Origin: Pseudomonas anatoliensis
Lineage (GTDB): Bacteria; Pseudomonadota; Gammaproteobacteria; Pseudomonadales; Pseudomonadaceae
Length of the DNA: 64,000 nucleotides
Assembly: GCF_017976235.1 (NCBI RefSeq)
Contig: NZ_JACVHC010000005.1
Location: forward strand, 1-64,000
Reading direction: 5' to 3'
Below the pieces are notes generated by a model. It ran no database searches and was not told the origin of the DNA. It was given only the letters and a program-made list of their open reading frames with translations. This document shows, piece by piece, positions 41,766 to 49,401 of this stretch (positions within the stretch are counted from its first letter, which is position 1; each line of letters starts with the position of its first letter). The translations under genes were made by a program, and so were the position numbers.

Positions 41766-43037
41766 TCAGTGCGCGAGCATCGGTTCGCGGCGCAACTTGT
41801 CGCCAGCCGGGTTGACCGCCTCGCGCATGAAGCCGAAGCCTGTGCGGCGGTCGAGACGGAACAGCGTGTTGGTGACGTAGACGTCATCGCGCACGCCGAC
41901 CACTTCCACCACCTCGCTGACGCAGCGACGGCCGTCCGGCATGCGCGTCAGTTGAATCACCACATCCAGCGCGGCGCATATCATCTGGCGCAGGGTGCGT
42001 TCGGCGATGGTGCGCCCGGTCAGGCCGACCAGGGTTTCCAGACGCAGCAAGGCGTCCTGGGCATTGTTGGCGTGCACGGTGCTCATGGAGCCGTCGTGAC
42101 CGGTGTTCATCGCCGTCAGCACGTCGACCACTTCAACGCCGCGAATCTCGCCGAGGATGATCCGGTCGGGACGCATACGCAGGGCGTTGCGAATCAGGTC
42201 GCTGGCTTTCACCTCGCCATGGCCTTCGGCGTTTGGCGGCCGGGTTTCGAGGCGCACGACGTGGGGATGGCCGAGCTGCAATTCGGCAACGTCTTCGATG
42301 GTCACCAGACGTTCGTTGGGATTGATCAACTGGCTGAGGATGTTCAGCAAGGTGGTTTTGCCAGTGCCGGTGCCGCCGCTGATGAGGATGTTGCAGCGCT
42401 TGCCCACCGCCTCCTGGATGAAGTCGAAGATCGCCTGATCGATGGTTTGCATTGCCATCAGGTCGGTGCTCTTGAGCATGTCCTTGCGAAATTTTCGGAT
42501 CGACAGGCACGGGCCGTCGAGGGCAATCGGCGGAATGATGGCGTTGACCCGGCTGCCATCGGGCAGGCGTGCATCGACCATCGGCGACGACTCATCGAGA
42601 CGCCGACCGAGTGGCGCGAGAATGCGCTGCATCACCCGTTCAACGTGGTGTGCATCAATAAAGCGCAGATCGCTCAGGTGCAGCACGCCGTCGCGTTCGA
42701 TGAACACCCGGTGCGGGCCGTTGACCAGAATCTCGGTCACCGCGCTGTCGCGCAGCAATACCTCCAGCGGACCGAAACCGGTCAGCTCATCGACGATTTC
42801 TTCGGCCAGGCGCTCCATCTCATAACGGGAAATCGCCAGGTGCAGGCGTGCGATGTATTCGGCAACCTTGTCGATGACGAACTGCGAGAGCACCTGCCGC
42901 GAGCCCTCCAGCAGGTTTTTCCCCGACTCTTCGATGGCGTCGATGATGTAGCGGTGCAGCACCAGTTTCAGGCCGTCGTGATCGGTGTTGCCGGGGGCGG
43001 TGCGCTGCGTCCCGCCGAACAGTTGTTCGCCGCTCAT
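41766..43037 (-). CDS. tadA: TadA/CpaF secretion ATPase
   Basis: A 423-residue hexameric T2SS-E/VirB11-type ATPase that powers Flp pilus assembly. Walker A ISGGTGTGKTTLLN near residue 225, Asp box LVTIEDVAELQL near 255, Walker B RPDRIILGEIRG near 293 and His box STVHANNAQDALLRLETLV near 323 are all intact. It overlaps tadZ by 4 bp. Confidence 0.95.
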   Translation of the reverse strand: MSGEQLFGGTQRTAPGNTDHDGLKLVLHRYIIDAIEESGKNLLEGSRQVLSQFVIDKVAEYIARLHLAISRYEMERLAEEIVDELTGFGPLEVLLRDSAVTEILVNGPHRVFIERDGVLHLSDLRFIDAHHVERVMQRILAPLGRRLDESSPMVDARLPDGSRVNAIIPPIALDGPCLSIRKFRKDMLKSTDLMAMQTIDQAIFDFIQEAVGKRCNILISGGTGTGKTTLLNILSQLINPNERLVTIEDVAELQLGHPHVVRLETRPPNAEGHGEVKASDLIRNALRMRPDRIILGEIRGVEVVDVLTAMNTGHDGSMSTVHANNAQDALLRLETLVGLTGRTIAERTLRQMICAALDVVIQLTRMPDGRRCVSEVVEVVGVRDDVYVTNTLFRLDRRTGFGFMREAVNPAGDKLRREPMLAH

Positions 43038-44224
43038 GAGGTGCCTCGCAACCGGTCGAACCAGCTGGACTTGGGTTTGGCCAGGCCTTCGGAGCGTTTC
43101 GCCAGACGTTCGCCGAGGGTACGCAGGCTTTGGCTGATGGCTTCACGCGGTGCCAGTTCGAACAGGCTGACACCCTGGTTTTTTGCGTTTAGACGAATCT
43201 CCGGACTGTAGGCGAGCACCGCGATCACCTCCAGGCCGAAGGTCTTGCCGAGGGTGTCGGAGTCCGGTGCGACGTTGCGCAAGTAACGATCCACCAACAG
43301 CCGGCAGTGGTCGAGTTTCATGCCTTTTTCGCGCCACAGATTGAGCACCGCAAGGTTGCGCCGACAGTCGAGGACATTCTGATCGGTGTACCACAACAAC
43401 TTGTCGCAATGGCTGACGAAGGTGCGCAGTGCTTCGCTGTCGGGCTGGCCGGTCAGGTTGACCACGATGTGCTGGAAGTGTTGGCGCAGGGCGCTGAGCA
43501 ACATATACAACTCGGCGGCACTGGTGCGCTCCAGCGGCTCGTCGCCATTGGCGTAAGCGAGAATGCGCAGGCCGGCTTCGGCGCTGGTGAAGGCGCTGTC
43601 GATCAGGGTCGCATCCAGCCGCCGCAAGTGGCGCAACGCGTCGCCGAAATTGAACGAACTCTCAAGCCCAAGCAAGGCCAGACTGTCACCGCGCGGCAGG
43701 CCCAGATCGAGCAACAGGGTTTGCTGGCCGCTCTTCTGCACCACCAGCGCCATGTGGTTGGCGAGCAGTGCGCCGTCGGCGTTGCTTTGTACGCCGTAGA
43801 GCACGGTCAAACCACCGAGCTGAGTGCTCGGCGTCACCGCCGGCAGACGTTTGCTCAGGCGTCGTACCAAGCCTGCGACTTCACTGGAGCGCGAACCGTA
43901 GGCGACGAAATCCCGCGCGCCGGCGCGCATTGCGTTGAGCACCAACTGATTGTCCATGCCGTCACCGAGGGCGACGATGGCGAGCATCGGCTTGGCTTCC
44001 AGCACCCCTTCGATCAGGGCGCTTTGCGCCACCAGATGATCACGATCAAGCCCCACGAACACCAGGCTGGCGAAGGTTACATCGACCAGCGCCAGCAACT
44101 CGTCAAGGCTGCCGCCACCGGCGCTGACCACCTGACCGAGTGGCGCCAGCGCACCTTGCAGCCACTCAAGGTCGGTGTCGTTGCGGGTGATGGCGAGGAA
44201 GGTCTGACTCAGGTTCTGGCTCAT
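43034..44224 (-). CDS. tadZ: TadZ/CpaE-like pilus localisation protein with degenerate P-loop
   Basis: A 396-residue protein of the TadZ/CpaE group: an atypical receiver-like domain at residues 1-130 and a ParA/MinD-like domain from about 140. The expected deviant Walker A (KGGxGxT) is replaced by GVQSNADGALLANH near residue 145, with no lysine or threonine in place, so ATP binding is doubtful. LLLDLGLPRGDSLALLG corresponds to the switch I region. TadZ marks the polar assembly site in other bacteria. It overlaps rcpA by 4 bp. Confidence 0.88.
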   Translation of the reverse strand: MSQNLSQTFLAITRNDTDLEWLQGALAPLGQVVSAGGGSLDELLALVDVTFASLVFVGLDRDHLVAQSALIEGVLEAKPMLAIVALGDGMDNQLVLNAMRAGARDFVAYGSRSSEVAGLVRRLSKRLPAVTPSTQLGGLTVLYGVQSNADGALLANHMALVVQKSGQQTLLLDLGLPRGDSLALLGLESSFNFGDALRHLRRLDATLIDSAFTSAEAGLRILAYANGDEPLERTSAAELYMLLSALRQHFQHIVVNLTGQPDSEALRTFVSHCDKLLWYTDQNVLDCRRNLAVLNLWREKGMKLDHCRLLVDRYLRNVAPDSDTLGKTFGLEVIAVLAYSPEIRLNAKNQGVSLFELAPREAISQSLRTLGERLAKRSEGLAKPKSSWFDRLRGTS

Positions 44225-45471
44225 TGCGATAATCCGCTGCGTTTATCGAAGTTGCCGTTTTCGAGGAAGTACAGGCGATACCAGTTCGGGTCGTAGTTGC
44301 GCAGTTTCTCCCCCGGCAGCGAAGGCAGCGGCGCATTCGCGGCCAGTGGCTGCACCAGGTGCGGGGTGACGATCATCAGCAACTCGCGCTCTTCGCGATT
44401 GATCGACGAGTTGCGGAAAAATGCGCCGAGGACCGGGATGTCGCCAAGGCCGGGAAACTTGTTCACTTCAGAGGCGTTGCGCGTGCTGATCAGCCCGCTG
44501 ATCACAAAGCTCTCACCGTCGGCCAGAGAAATGCTGGTGTCGGTGCGGCGGATGGTGAACGCCGGCACGGTGGTGCCGCCGATGGTCACGCCATTGTTGT
44601 AGTCCAGCTCGCTGACTTCAGGGGCGACCTTGAGAGCGATGCGGTTGTTGCTGACCACGGTCGGGGTCAGGGTCAGGCGGATACCGAATTCCTTGTATTC
44701 GATGGAGTAACTGTTGCTGTTGGCGCTCGGCACCGGGATCGGAATCTCACCGCCAGCAAGGAAACTCGCGCTCTGCCCGCTCAACGCCACCAGGCTAGGT
44801 CGCGCCAGGGTGTAGGCGAAACCGCTGCCCTCCAGCGCATTGACGATGCCGAGAAATTTGCTGCTGCCACCGCCCCAGACAATGTTGAACGCGTCGTTGA
44901 CCAACGGAATGCTCGGTGCAATGACCGGCACCGTACCCGGTCTGACTACGGTGCCTGGCACCGTGCCCGGGCCGCCGAACAGGAAGTTGTTGGAGCCTTT
45001 ACCGTAGATCGATGTGCCGGCCTCTTTCAGTTTGGTGCGGCTGACTTCGACAAAACGGATGTCGGTCTGTACTTGCGACGGCAGGTTCGGGTCATCGGTT
45101 GCCGGCAGCGTAACGGCCGTCATCGCTGCGCTGGCCTTGCCCTGCACGAACACCATGCTCTGCAGCGGCGCGCTGGCGCAGGCACTCCAGATCATCAACG
45201 TGGTGGCGCCGGGCGCGACGCCGGTGAGCAACACGCCTTGATCGCCGGTCACGCGCACATCGGCGATTTTCGGGTCGCCCACCGCAACCCGAGTGATTGG
45301 CACGGGTGATTGCAGCGCTTGTTGCAGGCCTTCGCCGACTTCCAGTGTCGCCGGCAACGGACCGAGCGCGGCGCAGTTGCTGGCGGCGGCGACGGCAGTG
45401 CCGATCGAGGCGACGCTCAGCAGCGGGGCTCGAAACAGGCCGTTGAACAGAGGCGTAAAGCGTTTGCGCAT
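44221..45471 (-). CDS. rcpA: RcpA/CpaC outer-membrane secretin of the Tad pilus
   Basis: A 416-residue secretin. A signal peptide is followed by the N-terminal pilus-secretin domain (EVGEGLQQALQSPVPITRVA, residues 40-110) and the C-terminal secretin domain (residues about 225-400). The family's closing motif appears as FPGLGDIPVLGAFFR near residue 355, with an adjacent LLMIVTPHLV. The start codon is within normal range of the rcpC stop (21 bp). Confidence 0.93.
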   Translation of the reverse strand: MRKRFTPLFNGLFRAPLLSVASIGTAVAAASNCAALGPLPATLEVGEGLQQALQSPVPITRVAVGDPKIADVRVTGDQGVLLTGVAPGATTLMIWSACASAPLQSMVFVQGKASAAMTAVTLPATDDPNLPSQVQTDIRFVEVSRTKLKEAGTSIYGKGSNNFLFGGPGTVPGTVVRPGTVPVIAPSIPLVNDAFNIVWGGGSSKFLGIVNALEGSGFAYTLARPSLVALSGQSASFLAGGEIPIPVPSANSNSYSIEYKEFGIRLTLTPTVVSNNRIALKVAPEVSELDYNNGVTIGGTTVPAFTIRRTDTSISLADGESFVISGLISTRNASEVNKFPGLGDIPVLGAFFRNSSINREERELLMIVTPHLVQPLAANAPLPSLPGEKLRNYDPNWYRLYFLENGNFDKRSGLSQ

Positions 45472-45492
45472 GTAAAGGCGTCCTTGCTCGGA

Positions 45493-46443
45493 TCAGGGAG
45501 TGGGTTGGGCGGTTTCTGCACCGCGGATGACTTCCACGGTGGGTTTGCGCGCAGCCGGTTGACCGGCCACAGCAAGTGGCCTGGGCGGGGGCGTCAGGGA
45601 CAATTGGCTGAACTCGAGCAAATCCCGGCGAGGTGTATCGAGCCGCGTCGCCACATCGTTTTCGCCGGCCCAGTATTTCGCCAGTTGCTGCTCATCGGCG
45701 CTGCGCACCGCGAGGCGCAGCACACCGGCGCCCGAGGCCAGCATCAAGCGGCTGAGCAACGGTTCCGGCACGGCGAGCACCACGCTGCGCGCAGCCATGC
45801 GTTGTTGTTCCTGTTTCAGGCGCTCTTCCTCGGTGCGCGCGGGGCTGGCGGGTTGACCCTCGTTGGTCAGGCCCATCTGGTTGCCGACGACCAGCACGCG
45901 CACCGCAGGTACCACCAGTTGCGCCGAGGCCTGCGAATTGCTTTCGTCCTTGCGCAGAAAGAGCAGTACGTCGACGTAGTCGCCGGGCGCCAATTGCCCA
46001 CCGGCGTTAATCACTTCATCCACCGCCACGGCCAATGCGCGTTCACCAGGGCGGATCATTCGTGCCAGTTGGCTGCCCGCTTCGAAGCTTTCTTCACTCA
46101 ACCAACTGCCGGCGCTCAAGGGCCGCCAAGGCGTGCGGCCGACGACTTGCTCGACAGCGCCAAGGCTGCCGGCGGGGGCGGTGCGCAGCTTTTCCACCGC
46201 GACATCGGCTGCGGTGATTTTCACGAACGGTGCGATATCGCGCAGTAGCACAACAACGGGTTGACGGGTCGGGTCTTCAACCGGTGTCGCAGGCGCAGCG
46301 TTCGTTGCTACGACAGCGACAGCAGCGGGCGCTGCGGCCGGTTCGGCAGTCGGTTGACGGCTTAAAGTCAGCCCCCAGTATCCGGCGATGATGGCGCCTA
46401 GCAGAAGCAATCCGGCCAGACCCAAAGTGACGCGACTGTTCAT
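45493..46443 (-). CDS. rcpC: RcpC/CpaB pilus assembly protein
   Basis: A 316-residue protein with one N-terminal membrane helix (LAGLLLLGAIIAGYWGL) and a periplasmic SAF domain (residues about 60-125: VVLLRDIAPFVKITAADVAV, then LSAGSWLSEESF), the standard CpaB layout. It is the first gene of the rcpC-rcpA-tadZABCD-DUF3613 operon. The ATG at 46443 follows AGGGAG; a start at 46515 would extend into the regulatory region. Confidence 0.92.
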   Translation of the reverse strand: MNSRVTLGLAGLLLLGAIIAGYWGLTLSRQPTAEPAAAPAAVAVVATNAAPATPVEDPTRQPVVVLLRDIAPFVKITAADVAVEKLRTAPAGSLGAVEQVVGRTPWRPLSAGSWLSEESFEAGSQLARMIRPGERALAVAVDEVINAGGQLAPGDYVDVLLFLRKDESNSQASAQLVVPAVRVLVVGNQMGLTNEGQPASPARTEEERLKQEQQRMAARSVVLAVPEPLLSRLMLASGAGVLRLAVRSADEQQLAKYWAGENDVATRLDTPRRDLLEFSQLSLTPPPRPLAVAGQPAARKPTVEVIRGAETAQPTP

Positions 46444-46779
46444 GACGGCTCTCCCTTTCCTGCTGCGTTGTGTCTTTTGCAATGACCCGTGACTTCCATC
46501 GAGACAAATTCGCAATCAGGCAGCTATGAACAAGTAACTATTTCGCTATTTGACGGTAGCGCAGCGCGAACAAAACGCCATTAAACGCACTCAAATATCC
46601 GCGAAAATCAGAGGGCTAAAGCGCCAAACGTCGTTTTGTGCCGTTAAACGGCGCATTACTACTTAAGCGTTAATCCGTTGTTACAGTTGTTGGAGCAAGA
46701 AATGCCGACAATGCTGATGCTGGCACAGGGAAATCATGTTGCGAACGCGCAACACCTGGCGTGCTCTAGGAGAATCCTC
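46444..46779. promoter_or_regulatory. Divergent rcpC-flp regulatory region with inverted repeats
   Basis: A 336-bp AT-richer region between the divergent pilus operon and the pilin gene. It contains a perfect inverted repeat GCCGTT-A-AACGGC (46640-46652), a nearby CAAACG-TCGTTTTG (46625-46638), and a related element GCCATTAAACGC at about 46578. These are plausible sites for the PprB regulator or another activator; the actual binding sites are not shown by sequence alone. Confidence 0.5.
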
Positions 46780-46998
46780 ATGTCGTATTCGCGCGTTGTT
46801 GCAAAAATCAAATCCGAGTTCGCGTTCTTCAAAAACCTGGCCAAAGACACCGAGGGTGCCTCGGCCATCGAGTATGCGCTGGTGGTTGGTCTGGTGGCGC
46901 TGGTGATTGCTGCGTTCGGTAACGGCATCGGCACGCAGGTCACCAGGATTTTGACCGCTATCCAAACCGCGCTGACACCCGCCGTCACCGGCAGTTAA
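46780..46998 (+). CDS. flp: Flp-family type IVb major pilin
   Basis: A 72-residue prepilin. A hydrophilic leader ends at the prepilin-peptidase site EG-ASAIEYALVVGLVALVI (cleavage after Gly28 or so), giving mature Glu5 and Tyr6, the Flp hallmark, and then the single hydrophobic assembly helix. AGGAG precedes the ATG at 46780; the longer in-frame start at 46678 would not give a normal leader. Divergent from rcpC and presumably the most strongly expressed gene of the locus. Confidence 0.95.
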   Translation: MSYSRVVAKIKSEFAFFKNLAKDTEGASAIEYALVVGLVALVIAAFGNGIGTQVTRILTAIQTALTPAVTGS

Positions 46999-47057
46999 CT
47001 TGTCAATGCAGCCATTGGGTTCTAACGTCAGCACTCAGTCCATTGCAGGTGTTGCCC

Positions 47058-47465
47058 ATGAACTCTTCACACACTCCACGCCAGCAGTTGCTCCTCGTCG
47101 ACGATGAAGAGGACGCACTGCTGGAGCTTGCGGAGTTGCTGGAGGGCGAAGGCTTCACCTGTCATACCGCAACGTCGGTGAAACTCGCCCTTCACCATCT
47201 CACCCGCCATCCCGATATCGCCTTGGTGATCACTGATCTGCGCATGCCGGAAGAAAGCGGCATGTCGCTGATCAAGCGTCTACGTGAACACACCTCGCGC
47301 CAGCACTTGCCGGTGATCGTCACGTCCGGGCATGCGGACATGGAGGATGTCAGCGACATGCTGCGCCTGCAGGTACTGGACCTGTTCCGCAAACCGATTT
47401 ATCACGTGCGCCTGCTGGAAACCCTCAACAACCTGTTTCCCAAGTCGAAGGTCTCTATCGGTTGA
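47058..47465 (+). CDS. Stand-alone response-regulator receiver protein
   Basis: A 135-residue single-domain receiver: the acidic pocket LLLVDDEED, the phospho-acceptor Asp in VITDLRMPE near residue 60, the conserved Thr/Ser in VIVTSGH and the lysine in LFRKPI near 110. No output domain follows. It lies 59 bp after flp and is convergent with pprB. It could be a phosphate sink or shuttle in the PprA/PprB pathway; partner unknown. Confidence 0.88.
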   Translation: MNSSHTPRQQLLLVDDEEDALLELAELLEGEGFTCHTATSVKLALHHLTRHPDIALVITDLRMPEESGMSLIKRLREHTSRQHLPVIVTSGHADMEDVSDMLRLQVLDLFRKPIYHVRLLETLNNLFPKSKVSIG

Positions 47466-47486
47466 ATTGCGGCGGTTGAGGTATGT

Positions 47487-47508
47487 GACCCCGCGCAAGA
47501 GCGGGGTC
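47487..47508. terminator. Bidirectional hairpin between the receiver gene and pprB
   Basis: Perfect 8-bp stem GACCCCGC / GCGGGGTC (47487-47494, 47501-47508) with a 6-base loop, in the 51-bp gap between two convergent stop codons. No T-run, so its terminator strength is uncertain. Confidence 0.55.
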
Positions 47509-47516
47509 GACAAAGG

Positions 47517-48302
47517 TCAGTGCGCGGTCACACGTTGACGCCCCGAGTTGCTCGGTGACAACGCCAAAGCCAATTGGGTGCGGTTGTGCATATGCGTCAG
47601 GCGCAGCACCTGCGAGACATAGAGTTTTACCGTGTTCTCGGTAATCCCCAGTTCACACGCGATCTGATAGTTGGTCTGGCCCTTGCCTACCAACCGCGCG
47701 ACATCGAGCTGACGTGGCGACAGCTGATTGAAAATCGCCGGTATCTCCAGCCCTTCGACATTACCCGACGCTTCGTCACTCACAGGCGCAGGGCCGCGGC
47801 GAACTTTGTCGAGGTCCTGGTAAAGGTCGTCAATCGACTCGGACAGGTATTGCAGCTTCTGATTCAGATGGCCCAGTTGCAGGGTTTTCTGCCGCTCTTG
47901 CAGTGCCACTTCCTGGCGTTGCAGACCTTCGAGCAGTTCGTCCAGATCAATAGGTTTCTGGTAGTAGTCGGCAATCCCGGCGCGTAATGCCTTGATCACG
48001 TCCTGCTTATCGGCGCGACCCGTGAGCATGATGGCTTCGAAAGCACGGTGCTTGCCCGACAACCGTTGCAGTTCCTGCACCAGTTCAATGCCGTCCATGT
48101 CCGGCATATGCAGGTCACTCAACACCAGGCCGATGGCAGGGTCTTCGATGAATTGTTCGATCGCCTGCTTGCTTGATTCGCAAGGCACGCAACGATAGCC
48201 GCTGCTCTCGAGGAATTCGCAGAGTTCTTCGACAACCAGCGGCTGATCGTCGACTACCAGAACCTTTATTGCAGACGTAAGCTTGTTCACTTGCCACTCC
48301 AT
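47517..48302 (-). CDS. pprB: PprB-like response regulator (receiver plus LuxR-type HTH)
   Basis: A 261-residue two-component regulator. The receiver domain (residues about 12-130) has the DDQ acidic pair, the phospho-acceptor in LVLSDLHMPD and the lysine in YYQKPID; a coiled-coil linker follows; and the LuxR/NarL helix-turn-helix is at about 195-255 (LSPRQLDVARLVGKGQTNYQ, then ITENTVKLYVSQVL). Domain order and location match PprB of P. aeruginosa, which activates flp-tad, CupE and adhesin genes. The ATG at 48302 is used, but a GTG 12 bases in has a better GGAG spacing. Confidence 0.87.
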   Translation of the reverse strand: MEWQVNKLTSAIKVLVVDDQPLVVEELCEFLESSGYRCVPCESSKQAIEQFIEDPAIGLVLSDLHMPDMDGIELVQELQRLSGKHRAFEAIMLTGRADKQDVIKALRAGIADYYQKPIDLDELLEGLQRQEVALQERQKTLQLGHLNQKLQYLSESIDDLYQDLDKVRRGPAPVSDEASGNVEGLEIPAIFNQLSPRQLDVARLVGKGQTNYQIACELGITENTVKLYVSQVLRLTHMHNRTQLALALSPSNSGRQRVTAH

Positions 48303-48414
48303 GCCCAGGCCAAAGGCTGACCGTTCCTGTACTTACAGCGCAATGCTGTACAGCGTTAATTTGAAAGTAGACGCACTTTCTGACTATGTACATAGCAGTA
48401 GTGGCAACGAGCGA

Positions 48415-48885
48415 CTAGTGGAACCAGAGTAAAGTCAGGACTGTTCCAGCCAGCACGAACGGTGCAAATGGCAGCTTTTTTGACATTCCTGGTGCCATAT
48501 ATCGAAGATGTTCTCTAAGCCTTTGACTCATATGCAGCCAGAGTTTTGGCACCAGCAGTATCCACAGGGCGCTGGTCAGCGCCGCGCCGATAAATGCGCC
48601 GAGCAGATGCGCACCGTCCGTCGCGAGGGCCAAGGCTGTCATTAATTTCACATCACCGGCGCCAAAACGTTTCAAGATATAACCGGGAACAGTGAGCACC
48701 AGCGCCAGCAATACCGCCCAGCCGCCTTGCGCCGCTTCGGCACCGAGCCAGGTGTGGCCGGTCAACAGCAAGTACGCCGCAGCGAGGCTGCCGACACCCA
48801 GCGTCAGGGCGTTGCCAATATGCCGTTGCCGGGCATCCTGCGCCGCGCATAGCGCCAGCCAGATCAGTAGGACAAAGCTGTGCAT
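48415..48885 (-). CDS. fppA: FppA-like prepilin peptidase (A24 family, short form)
   Basis: A 156-residue polytopic membrane aspartic peptidase. The two catalytic aspartates lie in CAAQDARQRHIGN near residue 16 and RFGAGDVKLMTALAL near residue 75. It lacks the N-terminal methyltransferase domain of PilD, as expected for Flp-type peptidases such as FppA/TadV. It should cleave Flp and the TadE-like pseudopilin. It is transcribed after pprB's start in the same direction but separated from it by 112 bp. Confidence 0.92.
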   Translation of the reverse strand: MHSFVLLIWLALCAAQDARQRHIGNALTLGVGSLAAAYLLLTGHTWLGAEAAQGGWAVLLALVLTVPGYILKRFGAGDVKLMTALALATDGAHLLGAFIGAALTSALWILLVPKLWLHMSQRLREHLRYMAPGMSKKLPFAPFVLAGTVLTLLWFH

Positions 48886-48960
48886 GCGGTAAAAAACGTC
48901 CGTTTTGGCCGAATGATTCTATGCTGATATTACGTAGTGAATGTCAGGGTAGACGCAGTC

Positions 48961-49401
48961 ATGAAATCCGGCCTCCCCCGCAAGCAAAAAGGCGCAGTCG
49001 CCATCGAGTTCGCCTTGGTCTTCATCATCTTTTTTGCTGTGTTTTATGGCCTGGTCAGCTACAGCTTGCCGCTGTTGCTGATGCAGTCGTTCAACGAATC
49101 GACGGCCGAGGCAGTACGGCGCAGCGTGGCGCTTGATCCGGCCACCGACAATTACCCCACCGTCGTCACCACCAACGCCAGAACCGAACTGGCCCGGCAA
49201 CTGGCCTGGCTACCTGGCGCCCTGGACTTCAACGCCACCTCGGACAGCACCATCACTTATGTCGGTGGCGTGCTGACCGTAACCATTCACTATCCCACCA
49301 GCAAATTGAATCAGGCGCTGCCGTTTCTGGTGCTGCCGGGCATCGGTTCAGTGCCGCGCCTGCCAGCGACACTGCGCGCCTCTTCGAGCCTGCAATTTTG
49401 A
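48961..49401 (+). CDS. tadE: TadE-like minor pseudopilin
   Basis: A 146-residue protein with a short basic leader and a prepilin-like site KQKG-AVAIEFALVFIIFF, including the Glu at mature position 5, then a periplasmic domain of about 100 residues. This is the TadE pattern. The ATG at 48961 is preferred to an in-frame GTG 24 bases upstream. The stop overlaps the start of the histidine kinase gene. Confidence 0.85.
   Translation: MKSGLPRKQKGAVAIEFALVFIIFFAVFYGLVSYSLPLLLMQSFNESTAEAVRRSVALDPATDNYPTVVTTNARTELARQLAWLPGALDFNATSDSTITYVGGVLTVTIHYPTSKLNQALPFLVLPGIGSVPRLPATLRASSSLQF

Noticed and set aside
41769..43211. 480-codon plus-strand frame opposite tadA and tadZ
   Set aside because: Spans two genes with intact ATPase motifs on the other strand; a GC-bias shadow.
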